Source: Gonapodya prolifera JEL478 (Eukaryota; Monoblepharomycota; Monoblepharidomycetes; Monoblepharidales; Gonapodyaceae). From it: a stretch of 64,000 nucleotides of DNA. The position numbers were made by a program, and so were the translations under genes. How positions within the stretch are numbered: the first letter of the stretch is position 1; every line of letters starts with the position of its first letter. Location of the stretch: NCBI GenBank assembly GCA_001574975.1, contig KQ965763.1, forward strand, positions 246,765 to 310,764. The letters run 5' to 3'. The notes under the pieces were generated by a model. That model was not told the DNA's origin, searched no databases, and saw only the letters and a program-made list of their open reading frames with translations. Below are positions 33,579-43,933 of this stretch, piece by piece.

Positions 33579-34640
33579 ATGGCCTCCGTCCCCAACTCCT
33601 CACTCTCCCCACCGAAGTCCTCCACACTATCCTCTCCCTCCTGGCGACGGACTCGCTCGCAAACGTATGCCTCACGTGCCGCGCCGCCTGCAGGATTGTC
33701 GCGACCCTGCCCTCGCGGTCGCTGTACGCCATGCGATTGGATAAGTGGTTAAGGAGCACGCGTACGGATCGAAGAAGGCGTTGGAAATGGGGGGTGAGGC
33801 GGTTCATCGCAACTCTGCAGCGGGTACCGTGCAGTGACAGCGCCCACGCGCAGGCGCTTGCGTTGACCGTGGTCTCTGTCAATCTCGATCGTCCGGAAGA
33901 CAACATCCCAATCGACGTGACCATCACCGTTCGCATGTGGACACGTTCGTATCTCTGCGAGAAGCATCTTTTATCGGGCCTGGCCTCTGGACGTGCCTTT
34001 TTCACATTGGCGTGCCAGTGGGGACGGTTTTCCCAATGGACGTCCAGGGGTCTGAAGCGTAAGGACGTTTCGGACAGTGAAGGAAGGACCAAACGAGTTG
34101 CGACGGGGCCTTTGTGTCCTGGGGATGTTGTGGGATACGCTCTTTGGGAGGATCACTGTTCGAATCGGACAACCTCCCTGTTGACACAATAAAGGCAGCT
34201 TGTGGATACGGCGCCGTCGGGGTTTGAGGCGTATCCCCAGCGGTGCACGACTTGCCTAACATTGCCATCACACTCGTGGTTTCCCGACAAACGTTGCATA
34301 TATTGCATTGACCAAGAGTGTTTACTGTGCGGATCAGAATTTGCCGCACGATCTCAATTTGGATTTGGAACAGCACCCACGTCTTTTGTTCAGTGTAGGC
34401 GCAACATTCACCCATGAGGCGTGATGGTAAAGCTGTGCCCACCTTGTCGCAAGAATGCAGGCTGGCAATCATGTCACATTGTCGCATGTGCATCCGAGCT
34501 CTGCCCAAACTGCTGGAAAATGGTGACGTGCGGAGGCTGCAGCGATCTGCCGGATCCACGACAGCTTTTGCAAGTGCGGGGATTTGTGCTCGTCTTGCTA
34601 CAGGGATGCGAAGTGCGGAGGGTGTGGAGTCGCTATAAGT
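33579..34640 (+). pseudogene. F-box / cysteine-rich protein, frame interrupted
   Basis: Starts 'MASVPN', then one base out of frame reads a good F-box: 'LTLPTEVLHTILSLLATDSL', 'CLTCRAACRIVATLPSRSLY'. A central part of ~150 residues has no known domain. The C-terminal region is rich in Cys pairs ('CTTC', 'CIYCIDQECLLCG', 'CPPCRKNAGWQSC', 'CPNCWKMVTCGGC', then 'CGDLCSSCYRDAKCGGCG') spread over three frames with stops between. It resembles the Cys-rich genes at 57479-58860. F-box plus metal-binding Cys clusters suggests an SCF adaptor, but this copy looks broken. Confidence 0.55.
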
Positions 34641-35259
34641 ACACTCTGGCGAGTGAAAGGAGAGGACTGGATGCAGGCTGTAGGAATGGCCACATTAGAA
34701 ATTCGAAATCTCTTGTAGAAATGTTACCGGATGGTGATGACATTTTATCGAATGGTGCCTCTTCAACTCAATTAATTATTTACCGAGGTTATATATATAT
34801 ATTTTTGCGAATGCCAGCTCAATTTCGGCAGCCGCACTGGAGCTGCAGATCACCTTTGCGGGATCCGTGATAGCATAAAGACATTGTACTTGATCATAAA
34901 ACGCAAATTTAATCGATAGTTGAATTGGTTGATGAGAGAAAGAATTGGAGCGGTCCATTTCAGTTGAAATTAACAATGGTGGATGGGGAGGAGTCCCTCC
35001 GCGTTAAAATTGTATTCTTCATTCACGCAAGGGTCGAAAATGATATATAATAGCTAAGGATGCAGAAATAGGTTTTGGAGTTACGGCGCAGCTGAGTATT
35101 AATTTCCGAAATTTGGGTAATGATGTTGGCAAGATGCTTACGCTCATGAGATTGACGTGTTGATGACCAAATGTAACTGTAAACGTATAAGTGAGGTGAT
35201 ATCTGTGCCCCAGCGATCCCCAACAGTCCAAAAAAAAACATTAAGAAACAGCAAGCATG

Positions 35260-35720
35260 AGCTCGGTTGGTACAAGCTACAGAGGACTGGAGAAGATGCA
35301 CCGCACGGGACAACCCGCGAAGACGTGATGGCGCTCCGCTGAGTTTGACCTTTGTGCAGTACAAGCCTACGGAGCACGGCGGGGTGAAGGCGGACGGTAC
35401 TCCAGACAAGCGCGTGAAAGGTATGTGCTTGGAGCGTGACGTGAGCGAAAGAGGTCACCCATCGTTCGCAGGATGGCTCATTTCCCCCGCGTTCGGTCCG
35501 AACCAGAGAACGAATCCGAGGCGCACCGAGCCAACGCCAAAGAAACCGCACACGGATCGCACCACGCTTCAAAGATGCAGACGGATGAAGGAATCTCGGG
35601 TTCACAAGGTCGGTCCCGGTGTTTGTGGTCAAACGTCATAATTGACGATCTGGATGGCTAAACAGTTGGGGGCCAGCACAACGGAGGAACCGGGAAATAC
35701 AAACCTACAGAGCACGGTAA
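35260..35720 (+). CDS. Small hydrophilic 'YKPTEHGG' module, gene limits unclear
   Basis: An exon-like segment at 35359-35420 follows a good acceptor (TTTGTGCAG) and ends at a GTATGT donor. It encodes 'YKPTEHGGVKADGTPDKRVK'. A second 'GKYKPTEHG' occurs at 35693-35717, again next to a possible donor. From memory, similar short hydrophilic motifs occur in small stress-related proteins of fungi and plants; I cannot name the family. After the first module a frame 'MAHFPRVRSEPENESEAHRA' runs to 35661. Whether this is one gene, or the remains of a repeat gene, is not clear. Confidence 0.35.
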
Positions 35721-36819
35721 TATCACCTTTATGATGGTTGTGGATACGGGCTCACCCAAGTTCATGGATCATATCATGCATTTCAATAAAGAAGAACGGT
35801 TTCCCAGATGTTTACACGATGTCGAATGGAACCGATTAAAGAGTGATCGTATTCTTTCCCTTGCGAATCGACCTTCCTTTGCGTTCTCGGAGATGAGACG
35901 GAGAGCTGTCTGAAAATCATTGCCCCCATTGGACAAATGTGAGATCTGTCCACACGAATTGCGAATATTGGCCCTCACCGACCGGCAACAGTTAATAACA
36001 CTCCTCGCTCGTCCCAAATCTCCACGTCCCATTCCCCCTCTTCGCGCCATTGGTCGCAAATAGGGACCTAGAGGCGATGAGAATCCACTCGAGATTCGGA
36101 TCTGCGAAAACCCTCGAAACCCCTAAAACTACGGTTTTAGTCTTTCTAGTTTTCGAGAGTCGTTTGGCAGCAATGAAACTGTCGAGGTTTTACAAATACT
36201 CAATGGAGGAGAGAAACACATCCTGGTGGTCTATTTCTCCTCGAAAACCGTCAACAGCATTGGTACCAATTAAAGAGTAAGCTTCAAGGCCACAATTGTC
36301 GAGCTAATTCTAACATGCTGAGCCGTTTAAAGTCGATTTCGGTGTGAAAACACGTTGGAAGAAGGCCTGCATGTTTAACTGCGAAGTGCGAGGCAAAGAA
36401 CAGCAAAAGACCCTTTTAACAAGATGGAATTCTTCCGTTGTGCCAACCTCTGCCGGCACCCACTGGCGTCTGCATGCCTGCCTGGCGGGCTGGGGCGGGG
36501 CCACGAACGAGCGTATACGCCGAGAGGACGCCCCGTTCGAGAAGGAACGCGATCCATATCCTCGTGATCCGTCCATCTCCGCCGTACGCGCGGTGGCAAT
36601 CTCACTTGATTTTGTGGCGTTTTCTTGGTCCCATGTTTTGGTTGAGTTTTCCTCGAAATCGCAAATCTGCGAAATCGCAAATGCGCTTCAACCGGGTTTT
36701 ACAAAGACTACCCAAAACCTAGGTTTTCGACTACCAAACGGGCTCTTATGGAAAGCGGGCGATGGCGCGTATGACCTCAGCAGACGCGACGAATCTTTAT
36801 TCGCAAGTCGCATGCGACT
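35721..36819. other. Intergenic region with short palindromes
   Basis: No coding region is convincing; the longest plus frame (36344-36865) has no domain. Two AT-rich palindromic spots are present: AAAACCTAGGTTTT at 36714-36727 and a weaker CTAAAACTACGGTTTTAG near 36124. The original 5' end of array copy 3 should lie here but is not recognisable. Confidence 0.4.
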
Positions 36820-38117
36820 CTCGCCTTTGATTTCGGGATTGGTGAGTTTTTCATCTCTGGTCTGAATATTTTCCAGACACTTGACTAATTGACTGCCCTT
36901 ACGTGCCCCATTCGAAGGCCGCGGCGTCGCGTTCCTCCTCCGCGCCGTCCTAATCAACCACTTCTCCACGGGCCTCCTCACAGCTTCCGGCCTCCCCTTC
37001 GCGACAGCGATGCCAGGCCTCTGTATTCAAATCACCGACCTCACGCGTCTGTGGGCACTTAAAGCCGTCGGACTCGGTGTCGAGCTGCTTCCCGGAATCA
37101 AGAGCATAAAGGCTCAAGCTGGGATCGTGAACTTGGTGTTTCTCTGTAAGCTTCTCCTTCTTCTTGTTTCGATGCACGGACTCCTCTCTATCCCATTCGT
37201 AGTCTACCTCCTCTTCCTCCTCTGCGCCTGCATCTGTTCGTGATCAACAACCCCGTCGAGACACCTTACCACGACCTCGGCGTCCGCCTCCGCCTCGCAT
37301 GCGAGTCCTTACTTGTTTTTGCGATGCTTTCTGTTTTCTTGGTCAGGTGGAGATTCATGCGCCGTGTCAAGCAGTGCGATGTTGCCAATCTTCGCCAACC
37401 GATGCCGGAGAAGCCCAAGGAGAAGAAGGAGAAGAGGGAATCGATGTTGGCGGCATGCTTCAAGCGATCGTCACCACCCACGAACAGTCCACCTATTGAA
37501 GAGGAGCCCAAGGAGTCGGCGGTTGACAACGTCGACACCACCGCCGACTTGGAAGCCGCAGCGCCTCTCGTCAAAGTCGACCCTTTTGAAGCAACGACCA
37601 CATTGATGGATGTGAGTTCTCTGTTCACCTGCAATATCCTAACCAACGGGTCCAACCTGACTAAATCGACCAATACCACGGGCGGGCCACCCTTCCGTAA
37701 CCAGGGTCTCACCCGCCTCGTCCTCCCCTGCTCGCTCGTCGTCCTCGCGTGTCTCGTCGCGGGGCTGTCCTACCTACCCACGGACACATTCATCGGAATC
37801 TACCCAAACGAGGCCGTGTAATATCCATTCATTGTGGGCTTTGGTGAGTACTGTGCCAGAAAACCATCATGCTCAAGCCCTGCCACATGATCATTGACTT
37901 CACTATCGGCCACCCGCCCCCACCAGAACTCATCGCCCTCATCCTCCTGATCCACCCACGCGCCTACGCCTACTTGAACCTCCCGTGGCTCCCGCTCGTC
38001 GACGACGAGGTTGAAGAGGCCAAGACGGATGCAGAGGATGGCGCAGGGAGTACAGGGAGCACGGGGACGGCCGTGGCGGTGGTGGAGAAGGTCGAGGTTG
38101 ATGCTGAAGCACGATAG
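36820..38117 (+). pseudogene. Seven-transmembrane-like protein, array copy 3, broken
   Basis: Begins with 'LAFDFGIG' and the normal donor, but the first membrane helix and start codon are not found upstream. Exon 2 is good ('VAFLLRAVLINHFSTGLLTA', 'LTRLWALKAVGLGVELLPG'). In exon 3 the fourth helix is shortened and out of frame before 'VINNPVETPYHDLGVRLRLA'. Exon 4 keeps 'GLTRLVLPCSLVVLACLVAG', but the Trp of 'NEAVWYPF' is a TAA. The last exon ('RAYAYLNLPWLPLVDDE') is intact. Multiple lesions make this a pseudogene of the array. Confidence 0.75.
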
Positions 38118-38446
38118 CGATGCCGCACGGTGGGGGGATCGAGGGGAGAGGTGGTGTATACGTGGTGGGACTAATTGAATCATGGGTTTTATCTTTGTAA
38201 TGCAATTTGCCTGATGTAAAATGTATTCGGTACTCAAATAAACTCGACTCCATGAATCTGAACTGCTTGAGCCCACCGACAAGTTAGTCCTCTCCGTTTC
38301 AAGATTGCACAGATGAAAATTGATTTGCAGAGATGTTGTACAATTATCGAGTGTGATTTCTTCAAATGCAGAGGAGTTAACTTGTTTCAAATGGGGTAAA
38401 GAAAGGGGGATGAAAATATTTTTGCAGTTTCCCAGTTTTCACACAC

Positions 38447-39121
38447 ATGGCGAACGTAGGTGATTGGAAAGAGTTGCAGTTACAGTTTCGTAGCACTCGT
38501 CCACATACAGCCCCTGTGCATCCACGAACACAACGGACACGAGTTAGCCCAACATTTCACATTCCCATACATGTATCAGCACGCACCTTAATTTTTCAAT
38601 ATCGCTCAACCATCCGACGAAAGCGGAGGACACCTTTGTGTGGCCTTTCCAAGTTGAGCCGAGCATCGAAATCGTCCGTCTTCTCCTTGCGTACGGCGCA
38701 CGTCACCAACACAGAACTCGAAGCCGCTCGCAAGAACTCCAACAAGGTCTTTTTGCAAACTCTCGAATCGCACCGACGCAGCCCGATTCCGCGCCCTGTT
38801 CCGCCCCCACCTGCGCAGCTTCGGGAACTCAGTGAGATTGTTGCAACTTTGGAAACAAAGCTGCAGCTACTACGCTGTGTCACTGTGAGTACTGGACTTG
38901 AGTTGCATCGCAGAGTTTGGGCTGTTACTCATAGCCAACATTTGGATCCTTCCAGGCAATTGTCTACTTTTGCATCAAGCTCTTCTTACCTGCAGGGTCG
39001 TCGTGCTGCTTTAAGCGAGCGACACGTGTCGCTACAGAACCGAAACACTGCTTTGACGAGGATTCAAGCAGGATCCTCGCCGAAGCTATTTCATCCCACG
39101 CTGACACCGACCGTGGAGTGA
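38447..39121 (+). CDS. Small coiled-coil protein, paralogue of 55455-55857
   Basis: One intron (donor after 'LLRCVT', acceptor CTGCAG before 'GRRAALSERHVSLQNRNTAL') joins in frame. The C-terminal half shows heptad-like leucines ('LRELSEIVATLETKLQLL', 'ALSERHVSLQNRNTAL'), suggesting a coiled coil. The N-terminal half is basic and less convincing, so the start may be nearer 'TELEAARKNSNKVFLQTLES'. The gene at 55455-55857 has the same two blocks ('DFLRALESHK', 'MSERVVSLQHRNSAL'). The family and function are unknown to me. Confidence 0.5.
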   Translation: MANVGDWKELQLQFRSTRPHTAPVHPRTQRTRVSPTFHIPIHVSARTLIFQYRSTIRRKRRTPLCGLSKLSRASKSSVFSLRTAHVTNTELEAARKNSNKVFLQTLESHRRSPIPRPVPPPPAQLRELSEIVATLETKLQLLRCVTVSTGLELHRRVWAVTHSQHLDPSRQLSTFASSSSYLQGRRAALSERHVSLQNRNTALTRIQAGSSPKLFHPTLTPTVE

Positions 39122-39980
39122 GCCGTATACTCTGGACTCCCGCGTTGCTTGCTTTGATGGTGAGTGGCGGCATATCCCACCTACCACTTTGGTTCTAGAC
39201 TCTATTCCTAATTCCCCGTCGACCTGCAGGTGCCAAGTGCACCGCCCTCGATGTCGGTGACCTTGCTCCATCTCTTACGGGCACGCCGCAAGACGAGGGA
39301 GGGGCCGTTGGTGCTTGCTTCCTCTCCGCTTGCTGTGGCCCCCATGGGACATTACAGAAATTACATCGCCCTCGCCTTGCGGCGGGCTGGGAGTGGCTGT
39401 GGGACTCCAAGGGTCGGCGGTCGGGAAGTAGGGAAGGGGACTGGGATTGAAGGCGGAAGTGTGCGAGGAATAGAGAACGCGGAAGAGCTAACACAGGACT
39501 GGTGGTGGGGAATGGGGATCGTTGTCAAGGTGTTTGGGATTCGAAAGACAAACACGATAGCGGGAAGTACCCAGACATTACGTTCGTCTTGTTTGTACTC
39601 AGAACCCATGACCTCCACTGGTGGACACCACCAAACGCCGTGGCTAATGCACACCTCATGTCTGCGCCTCTCTGCAAACCAGTGAAACCCGTCACGAAAA
39701 CACAGACTCGTCGCGCTTCGAACCAAAACAATCTCTTTTGGAACCCACACGTACAAAATTGAGAATAATGCGTACAAAAAGAAAAGAAATAAATTTCGAA
39801 ATCTGATCAAAAGTACGACTACTCCACGTCTCAAAATCACCAAAACCACTCGAAACGACCACCATCAAGGCACCCATAAACCGAACTCTTCCAGTTCTGA
39901 CATAGAGTGGAGTAAAATGACCCGCAAACCATGAGCGACAACGTCCCCTTTGTTCGATGATATCATCAACCGCACTCACA

Positions 39981-40430
39981 TTAGTTGGAGTCACCTCGCC
40001 CACAGATGACACAAAGTGCGCACCGTGGCTCCCTCTCCTTGCCCCTCACAATCTCCGGGTGATCGCTGATGGTCGTCTGGACGGTGGCCCTCGCTGTTTG
40101 AATCTCAAATCGACTTGCTCCCGCTCCTGCTCCAGCCCACGCGGCCGCCGTCTCGCCCCACAGCACCTCCGCCGGCGACCACTGGGAACTCTGCAGCTTG
40201 GAGACGCCCTTCTTCTTGCTCTTGCTTCTCCTCTTGGGCGCCGGCGGGACTTCCGGGGTTCCGTTGTGCCTGATGCTGGGAGGGGGCGTGACCAGCGCGG
40301 CTAGGGATCGGGGCTGCTCAATGATGGGACCGTCGTGGGAGGTTGATGGAACTCGAATGGCGATGGAGAGAGCTGGTGGGACGGGTGTGTGGGTCGGGGA
40401 AGTGAAGGGGAGCGATGGGGGGAAACTCAT
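39981..40430 (-). CDS. Hypothetical protein, Ser/Pro-rich with basic patch
   Basis: A 149-residue frame opening with a Pro/Ser/Thr-rich segment, then a basic patch 'PKRRSKSKKKGVSKL' and 'SQWSPAEVLWGETAAAWAGA'. The end ('CALCVICGRGDSN') may continue by splicing into frames further downstream on the minus strand (39361-40012), one of which has hydrophobic runs ('FRNLFLFFLYALFSILYVW'). I do not recognise it. Codon use and the absence of plus-strand coding sequence favour a real minus-strand gene, with weak support. Confidence 0.35.
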   Translation of the reverse strand: MSFPPSLPFTSPTHTPVPPALSIAIRVPSTSHDGPIIEQPRSLAALVTPPPSIRHNGTPEVPPAPKRRSKSKKKGVSKLQSSQWSPAEVLWGETAAAWAGAGAGASRFEIQTARATVQTTISDHPEIVRGKEREPRCALCVICGRGDSN

Positions 40431-40769
40431 ATGTCATGACGAGGTCGATGAAAGTCCGGTTGGGATGATTGAGCGGAAGAGTACGACAGTGAGAAGAGGT
40501 GTGGAGTGAAGGATAGTGCTGGATTTCGATGAAGTGGGGCTCAGCTGTCAGATTCTGTTCACTGGGATGGGATTTTGGGGGTGGTGAGGGGGTTCAGGGG
40601 TGGCCCGAAATGACTCGAATTTTTTGGAAAAGGATCGAGATAAGAGGAGGTAAGAGTCACGACGGAAGTACAAGCAAAAAAAGCTTCACAGTCTGAATTT
40701 ACAAAGTATGTCTGGTGGGCTGCTCCATGTAGACAGCTTGCGTCAACTTTTGACTCTTTTCATGAATGC

Positions 40770-40777
40770 TGACGTCA
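40770..40777. promoter_or_regulatory. Perfect CRE palindrome TGACGTCA
   Basis: TGACGTCA at 40770-40777 is the consensus site of ATF/CREB-type bZIP factors. It lies 340 bases upstream of the minus-strand hypothetical gene and just past the 3' end of the stress-module gene. A single site could be chance. Confidence 0.3.
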
Positions 40778-40867
40778 TCCTACATGTCAATGCTCTTGTT
40801 CAACCCCAAATGATTTACCCCCCAAGAGTTTTTTGATACAAAATGCGTTTATCAACTTATCTCTCTC

Positions 40868-41819
40868 CTAGTACGGTCCCCCCCAGCTGCTTTTCTCCTT
40901 TTCCACTAACTTGGCCGTTGCCTTCTCAAACTTTGCTGCGTCGCCTTCACGGGCTGCTCCTTCGGCCTTGAGGTAGTGACCCGTCTGCGTGCCTGGAAGT
41001 GCATGGCCGAGAGTACGCTTTGGGAATAAGGGGAGGTGAAGAAGCGAATGTGTCGAGCGAGATAATATACAAGGGAATAGTGACGACATTGTACATCCTT
41101 CACCTGAGCAGCTCCCTCGACATAGCTTTCGACCTTGAAGACATTATAAAAAAGGAACATTCGGGAGTTTCAAGCTATAGCTGTGACCCAAGCTGTGTCA
41201 CGAGTGATAGGGTAAAAGTAATGGACTCACCCCCACAATGTTCCCGCCCGGCAAGTCAGACCCCGCCTTCATGGCCTTCGCAACATCTCCCTTCTTAAGA
41301 GCTCCTTCGGCTTTCAGCTCGTGCCCGAGGTCGGTCCCAGGAAGCTTCCGAGCGGTGGGAGAACAGTGGTGACCGTTTTCAAAATCGTCGCAGTTAACAC
41401 GAGAGAGGAGTCAAGCGGCCCGAAGATGATTTTCGGTGATAGATTAAGTGCCTGACGTCGTCGTCGAGCCCTCTGGACTCTGCTCTCACCATGTGACCGG
41501 CAAGTCTTTCCAACGACCCTTCGACCTTTTGAGCGAGTGGATTTTTAGTGTCTTCCTTCTCGAGAGCTCCTTCGCTTTTGAGTTGGTGCCCGAAGTCCGT
41601 CCCAGGAAGCTTCCGAGTTGTGTGCGAACAATGGTGACCGTTTCCACCAACGTCGAAGGTCACCCAAAAGGGGAGTCAGGTGGACGGAGGGTGATTATCG
41701 GTGATAGATTAAGTGTCTGACGTCGCAGTGGAGCCTCTGGACGTCTCGGTTCTCACCATGTGTCCGGCCAGTCGTTCCGTCGAGCCTTCAATCTTTTGAG
41801 CGAACCTCTCCTCTGACAT
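40868..41819 (-). CDS. Exon-modular repeat protein (GHxLKxEGA modules)
   Basis: Begins 'MSEERFAQKIEGSTERLAGHM' and is then built of repeated exons. One reads 'KLPGTDFGHQLKSEGALEKE' followed by 'PLAQKVEGSLERLAGHM'; the next 'KLPGTDLGHELKAEGALKKG' followed by 'AKAMKAGSDLPGG'. The last is 'ALPGTQTGHYLKAEGAAREG' with a Lys/Glu-rich tail ending 'SSWGGPY'. Introns of ~100 bases stand at matching points, so modules can be added without shifting frame. The charged, Gly/Ala-rich helical character recalls LEA- or CsbD-type stress proteins, an inference only. A shorter paralogue on the opposite strand is at 43934-44456. Exact borders of the middle exons are not certain. Confidence 0.6.
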
Positions 41820-42596
41820 GGTTTAATGCGTTTATCGGTGTCTTTGGTTGAGAGGATGTGTTGCTGAGTAGGATGATTCAGAGATTTTGGTGGATTCAGT
41901 TGGGAGGAAAAGAAGTTTTCGAACAACAGACTCATTTGAGCTATACAGCCCCTCCACCGCTTGCCTCCGTATCGAAGCTGTTGGAATTCTACCCAGCTTT
42001 TTTCTTAGAAATATGCACTCTTTGGGTTTGTAAATAGAGCAAACGGAATACGACCATGTCCACGAGTCCATCGCCGACTTGGTGCGTTTTTCTAAATCGA
42101 GCATGAAACGTTGCGCCTGCTGCTGCCTCCTACATATCAGCTGGTGCCTGTTGACTCAATGTCCAAGCTCTGCCAGAGTTCATCCGCAGTGCCTCCAACA
42201 TGCCATAATGGAGTCAACTCTGACATCCACGTTCCATCCTCACTCGCAAACAAAGAGAAACAGGTCCAACGCCGGAAGCCCTGGCACAGGGGACGTGGAG
42301 TCAGCGGATTCGATTCCCCTTGTTCGTCAAATCAGACTTCAAGAGTTCCCATTGTCGATGGAGGCGACCCTGATTCAACAAACGTCACCCACTGCCAGGC
42401 ACTACCGGAGGTCAACTCGCCTGTGCTGATCCCCGGTGACGCTGGCGCGGACATCATAGCGCCGCGGCGGAATCAACACTCCAGAGCACTTCAACGACTC
42501 GATGACTCTACGTGTCTCACTTCTTCACGTGTGTAATTACGGTTTCTGCTCTCGCTCTCTGCGAATTGCGTGACATCTCGCGCTCCCACTTTCAAC
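41820..42596. other. Intergenic, nothing recognised
   Basis: Lies between the divergent starts of the modular repeat gene (minus) and the ferroportin remnant (plus). Frames here are short and without domains; presumably promoter sequence for both. Confidence 0.4.
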
Positions 42597-43621
42597 ATGT
42601 CCAGCTCCTCGGGCGACCGCCTCTACGACTTCTCTTCATATCTCTTCATCGTCGCCGCTTTCCCGGGCTCTCTCGTCGTACCATCCCTCTTTGGCCTACT
42701 TTCAACGCTTGCATCTGTTATCTTCACCCCTCCTCTTGGCGCACTCCTCGACTCCGCACCACGCTTGGCCGCCGTCCGAACGCAGCTCGTCGCAGGAAAA
42801 GTTTCAACCGTGCTCGCGTCCGTGGCGTTCTTGGCGCTCCTCACGTGGGCCGCTCCTGTATCTCCATCATCGAATTGGAGTGTCTGTCGCGTTCCGTATC
42901 TCAGCAATATTCGCCAAGCCGCCCCAGTTGAAACGCATTGGGGTGCTCAGAAAGGCGGTGTGGGGGGTTTGGAGCGAGGTGGGTATGGACATGATCAATG
43001 GGTCCGTTGTTGTGGGTATGAGTTGTTCAGCCTTCTCCATCGTTGGATGTACTTTTGCCAGGTCGTTTCGTTGCTCCCTGTCGTGCTAACGTTCTTTCTT
43101 CCCGTGGGACCGTCTTGGTCATCTGCGATGCTCTTCGCGGGGCATACCGGTCTGGCGGCTGGGTCTTTGAACGATGTATGAGTCTCGGCCTTCCCCCTTC
43201 TTTCGGAATCCCGTCACACAACTTTTAATTTCGCGAGCAGTCTTGCTCAAACTCCACTCATGCAGGAAGGCGTGGAGCCCGCCGAAGTGGGCGAAATTAT
43301 TGGGTGGCAGGCCGCACTGTGCAACCTCGCCATGATCGCAGCGTACGGAGTGACGATAGGGTGGGGCAGGCCGGAGGATTTTGGATGGCCGGTGAGTGGA
43401 AATGACGTCTAGAACTCAGGCAGCTACAAAATTTTCGTAACGTTATTACGGGGCTCGAACAGATCGTGGCGTCTTTCTGTGCTGTAGTAGTAGCGGCCTG
43501 TATCATGTCGGCGCATTTGCGGAAGGAGAGGGGTCATCTCGTGCATTTGGACAAGCTCAAGTTGAAATATGTAATGGATGCTTGGTGCGTTGGTGCGTCT
43601 CTTTTGCGAGAAGAAAAATGA
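42597..43621 (+). pseudogene. Ferroportin (SLC40-type iron exporter) with the centre missing
   Basis: The N-terminus is clearly ferroportin: 'GDRLYDFSSYLFIVAAFP', 'PSLFGLLSTLASVIFTPPLG', 'LAAVRTQLVAGKVSTVLASV'. Directly after, in another frame, comes material from the later half ('FRISAIFAKPPQLKRIGVLR', 'VWGVWSEVG'), and after more shifts the end ('EPAEVGEIIGWQAALCNLAM', 'PEDFGWP', 'ERGHLVHLDKLKLKY'). Ferroportins have about 500 residues and 12 helices and export Fe(II). Here roughly 200 central residues are absent and the frame breaks at least twice. An inactive internal-deletion copy. Confidence 0.7.
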
Positions 43622-43789
43622 AGATGCTGCTTGACTCCTACAGTTCATAGGGACTCGAGTTTTTGAAAGAGTCTTGACACAACGTAAAATGGTAATCCTA
43701 ATTTGGATTAATTCCCCAGGCAGTATCTCAACATCACAGTTAATTAACACTCAAAACGATTATTGGAAAATAGAAACTCTGTCGCCGCG

Positions 43790-43851
43790 TGACGTCGAGT
43801 CATTATGGCTGTGATGTGACGGCAGCATGACATCACCCAAAGGCATAAAAG
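43790..43851 (+). promoter_or_regulatory. Candidate promoter with CRE/AP-1-like sites and TATA-like box
   Basis: Upstream of the ATG at 43934 lie TGACGTCG (43790-43797) overlapping GAGTCA, then TGACATCA (43828-43835) and a TATA-like ATAAAAG (43845-43851), about 85 bases before the start. Clustered bZIP-type half-sites ahead of a putative stress protein suggest control by an ATF/CREB or AP-1-like factor. This is inference from sequence motifs. Confidence 0.4.
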
Positions 43852-43933
43852 TCTCAGCATTTCTCCGCCCTTCACGATCTTCGGACACTCTCAAATCTCA
43901 ATCGTTTCAGCAAATCCCAAGCCAAAAGTAATC

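Noticed and set aside
34781-34806. Short run of AT repeats (tatatatata) as a possible regulatory element
   Set aside because: Simple microsatellite, with no gene start nearby to relate it to.
36714-36727. AAAACCTAGGTTTT palindrome as a transposon end or binding site
   Set aside because: A single 14-base AT-rich palindrome with no partner repeat; not enough to support a call.
36344-36865. Plus frame of 173 residues as the first exon of array copy 3
   Set aside because: It shows no likeness to the N-termini of copies 1 and 2, and the conserved 'LAFDFGIG' reads in another frame.
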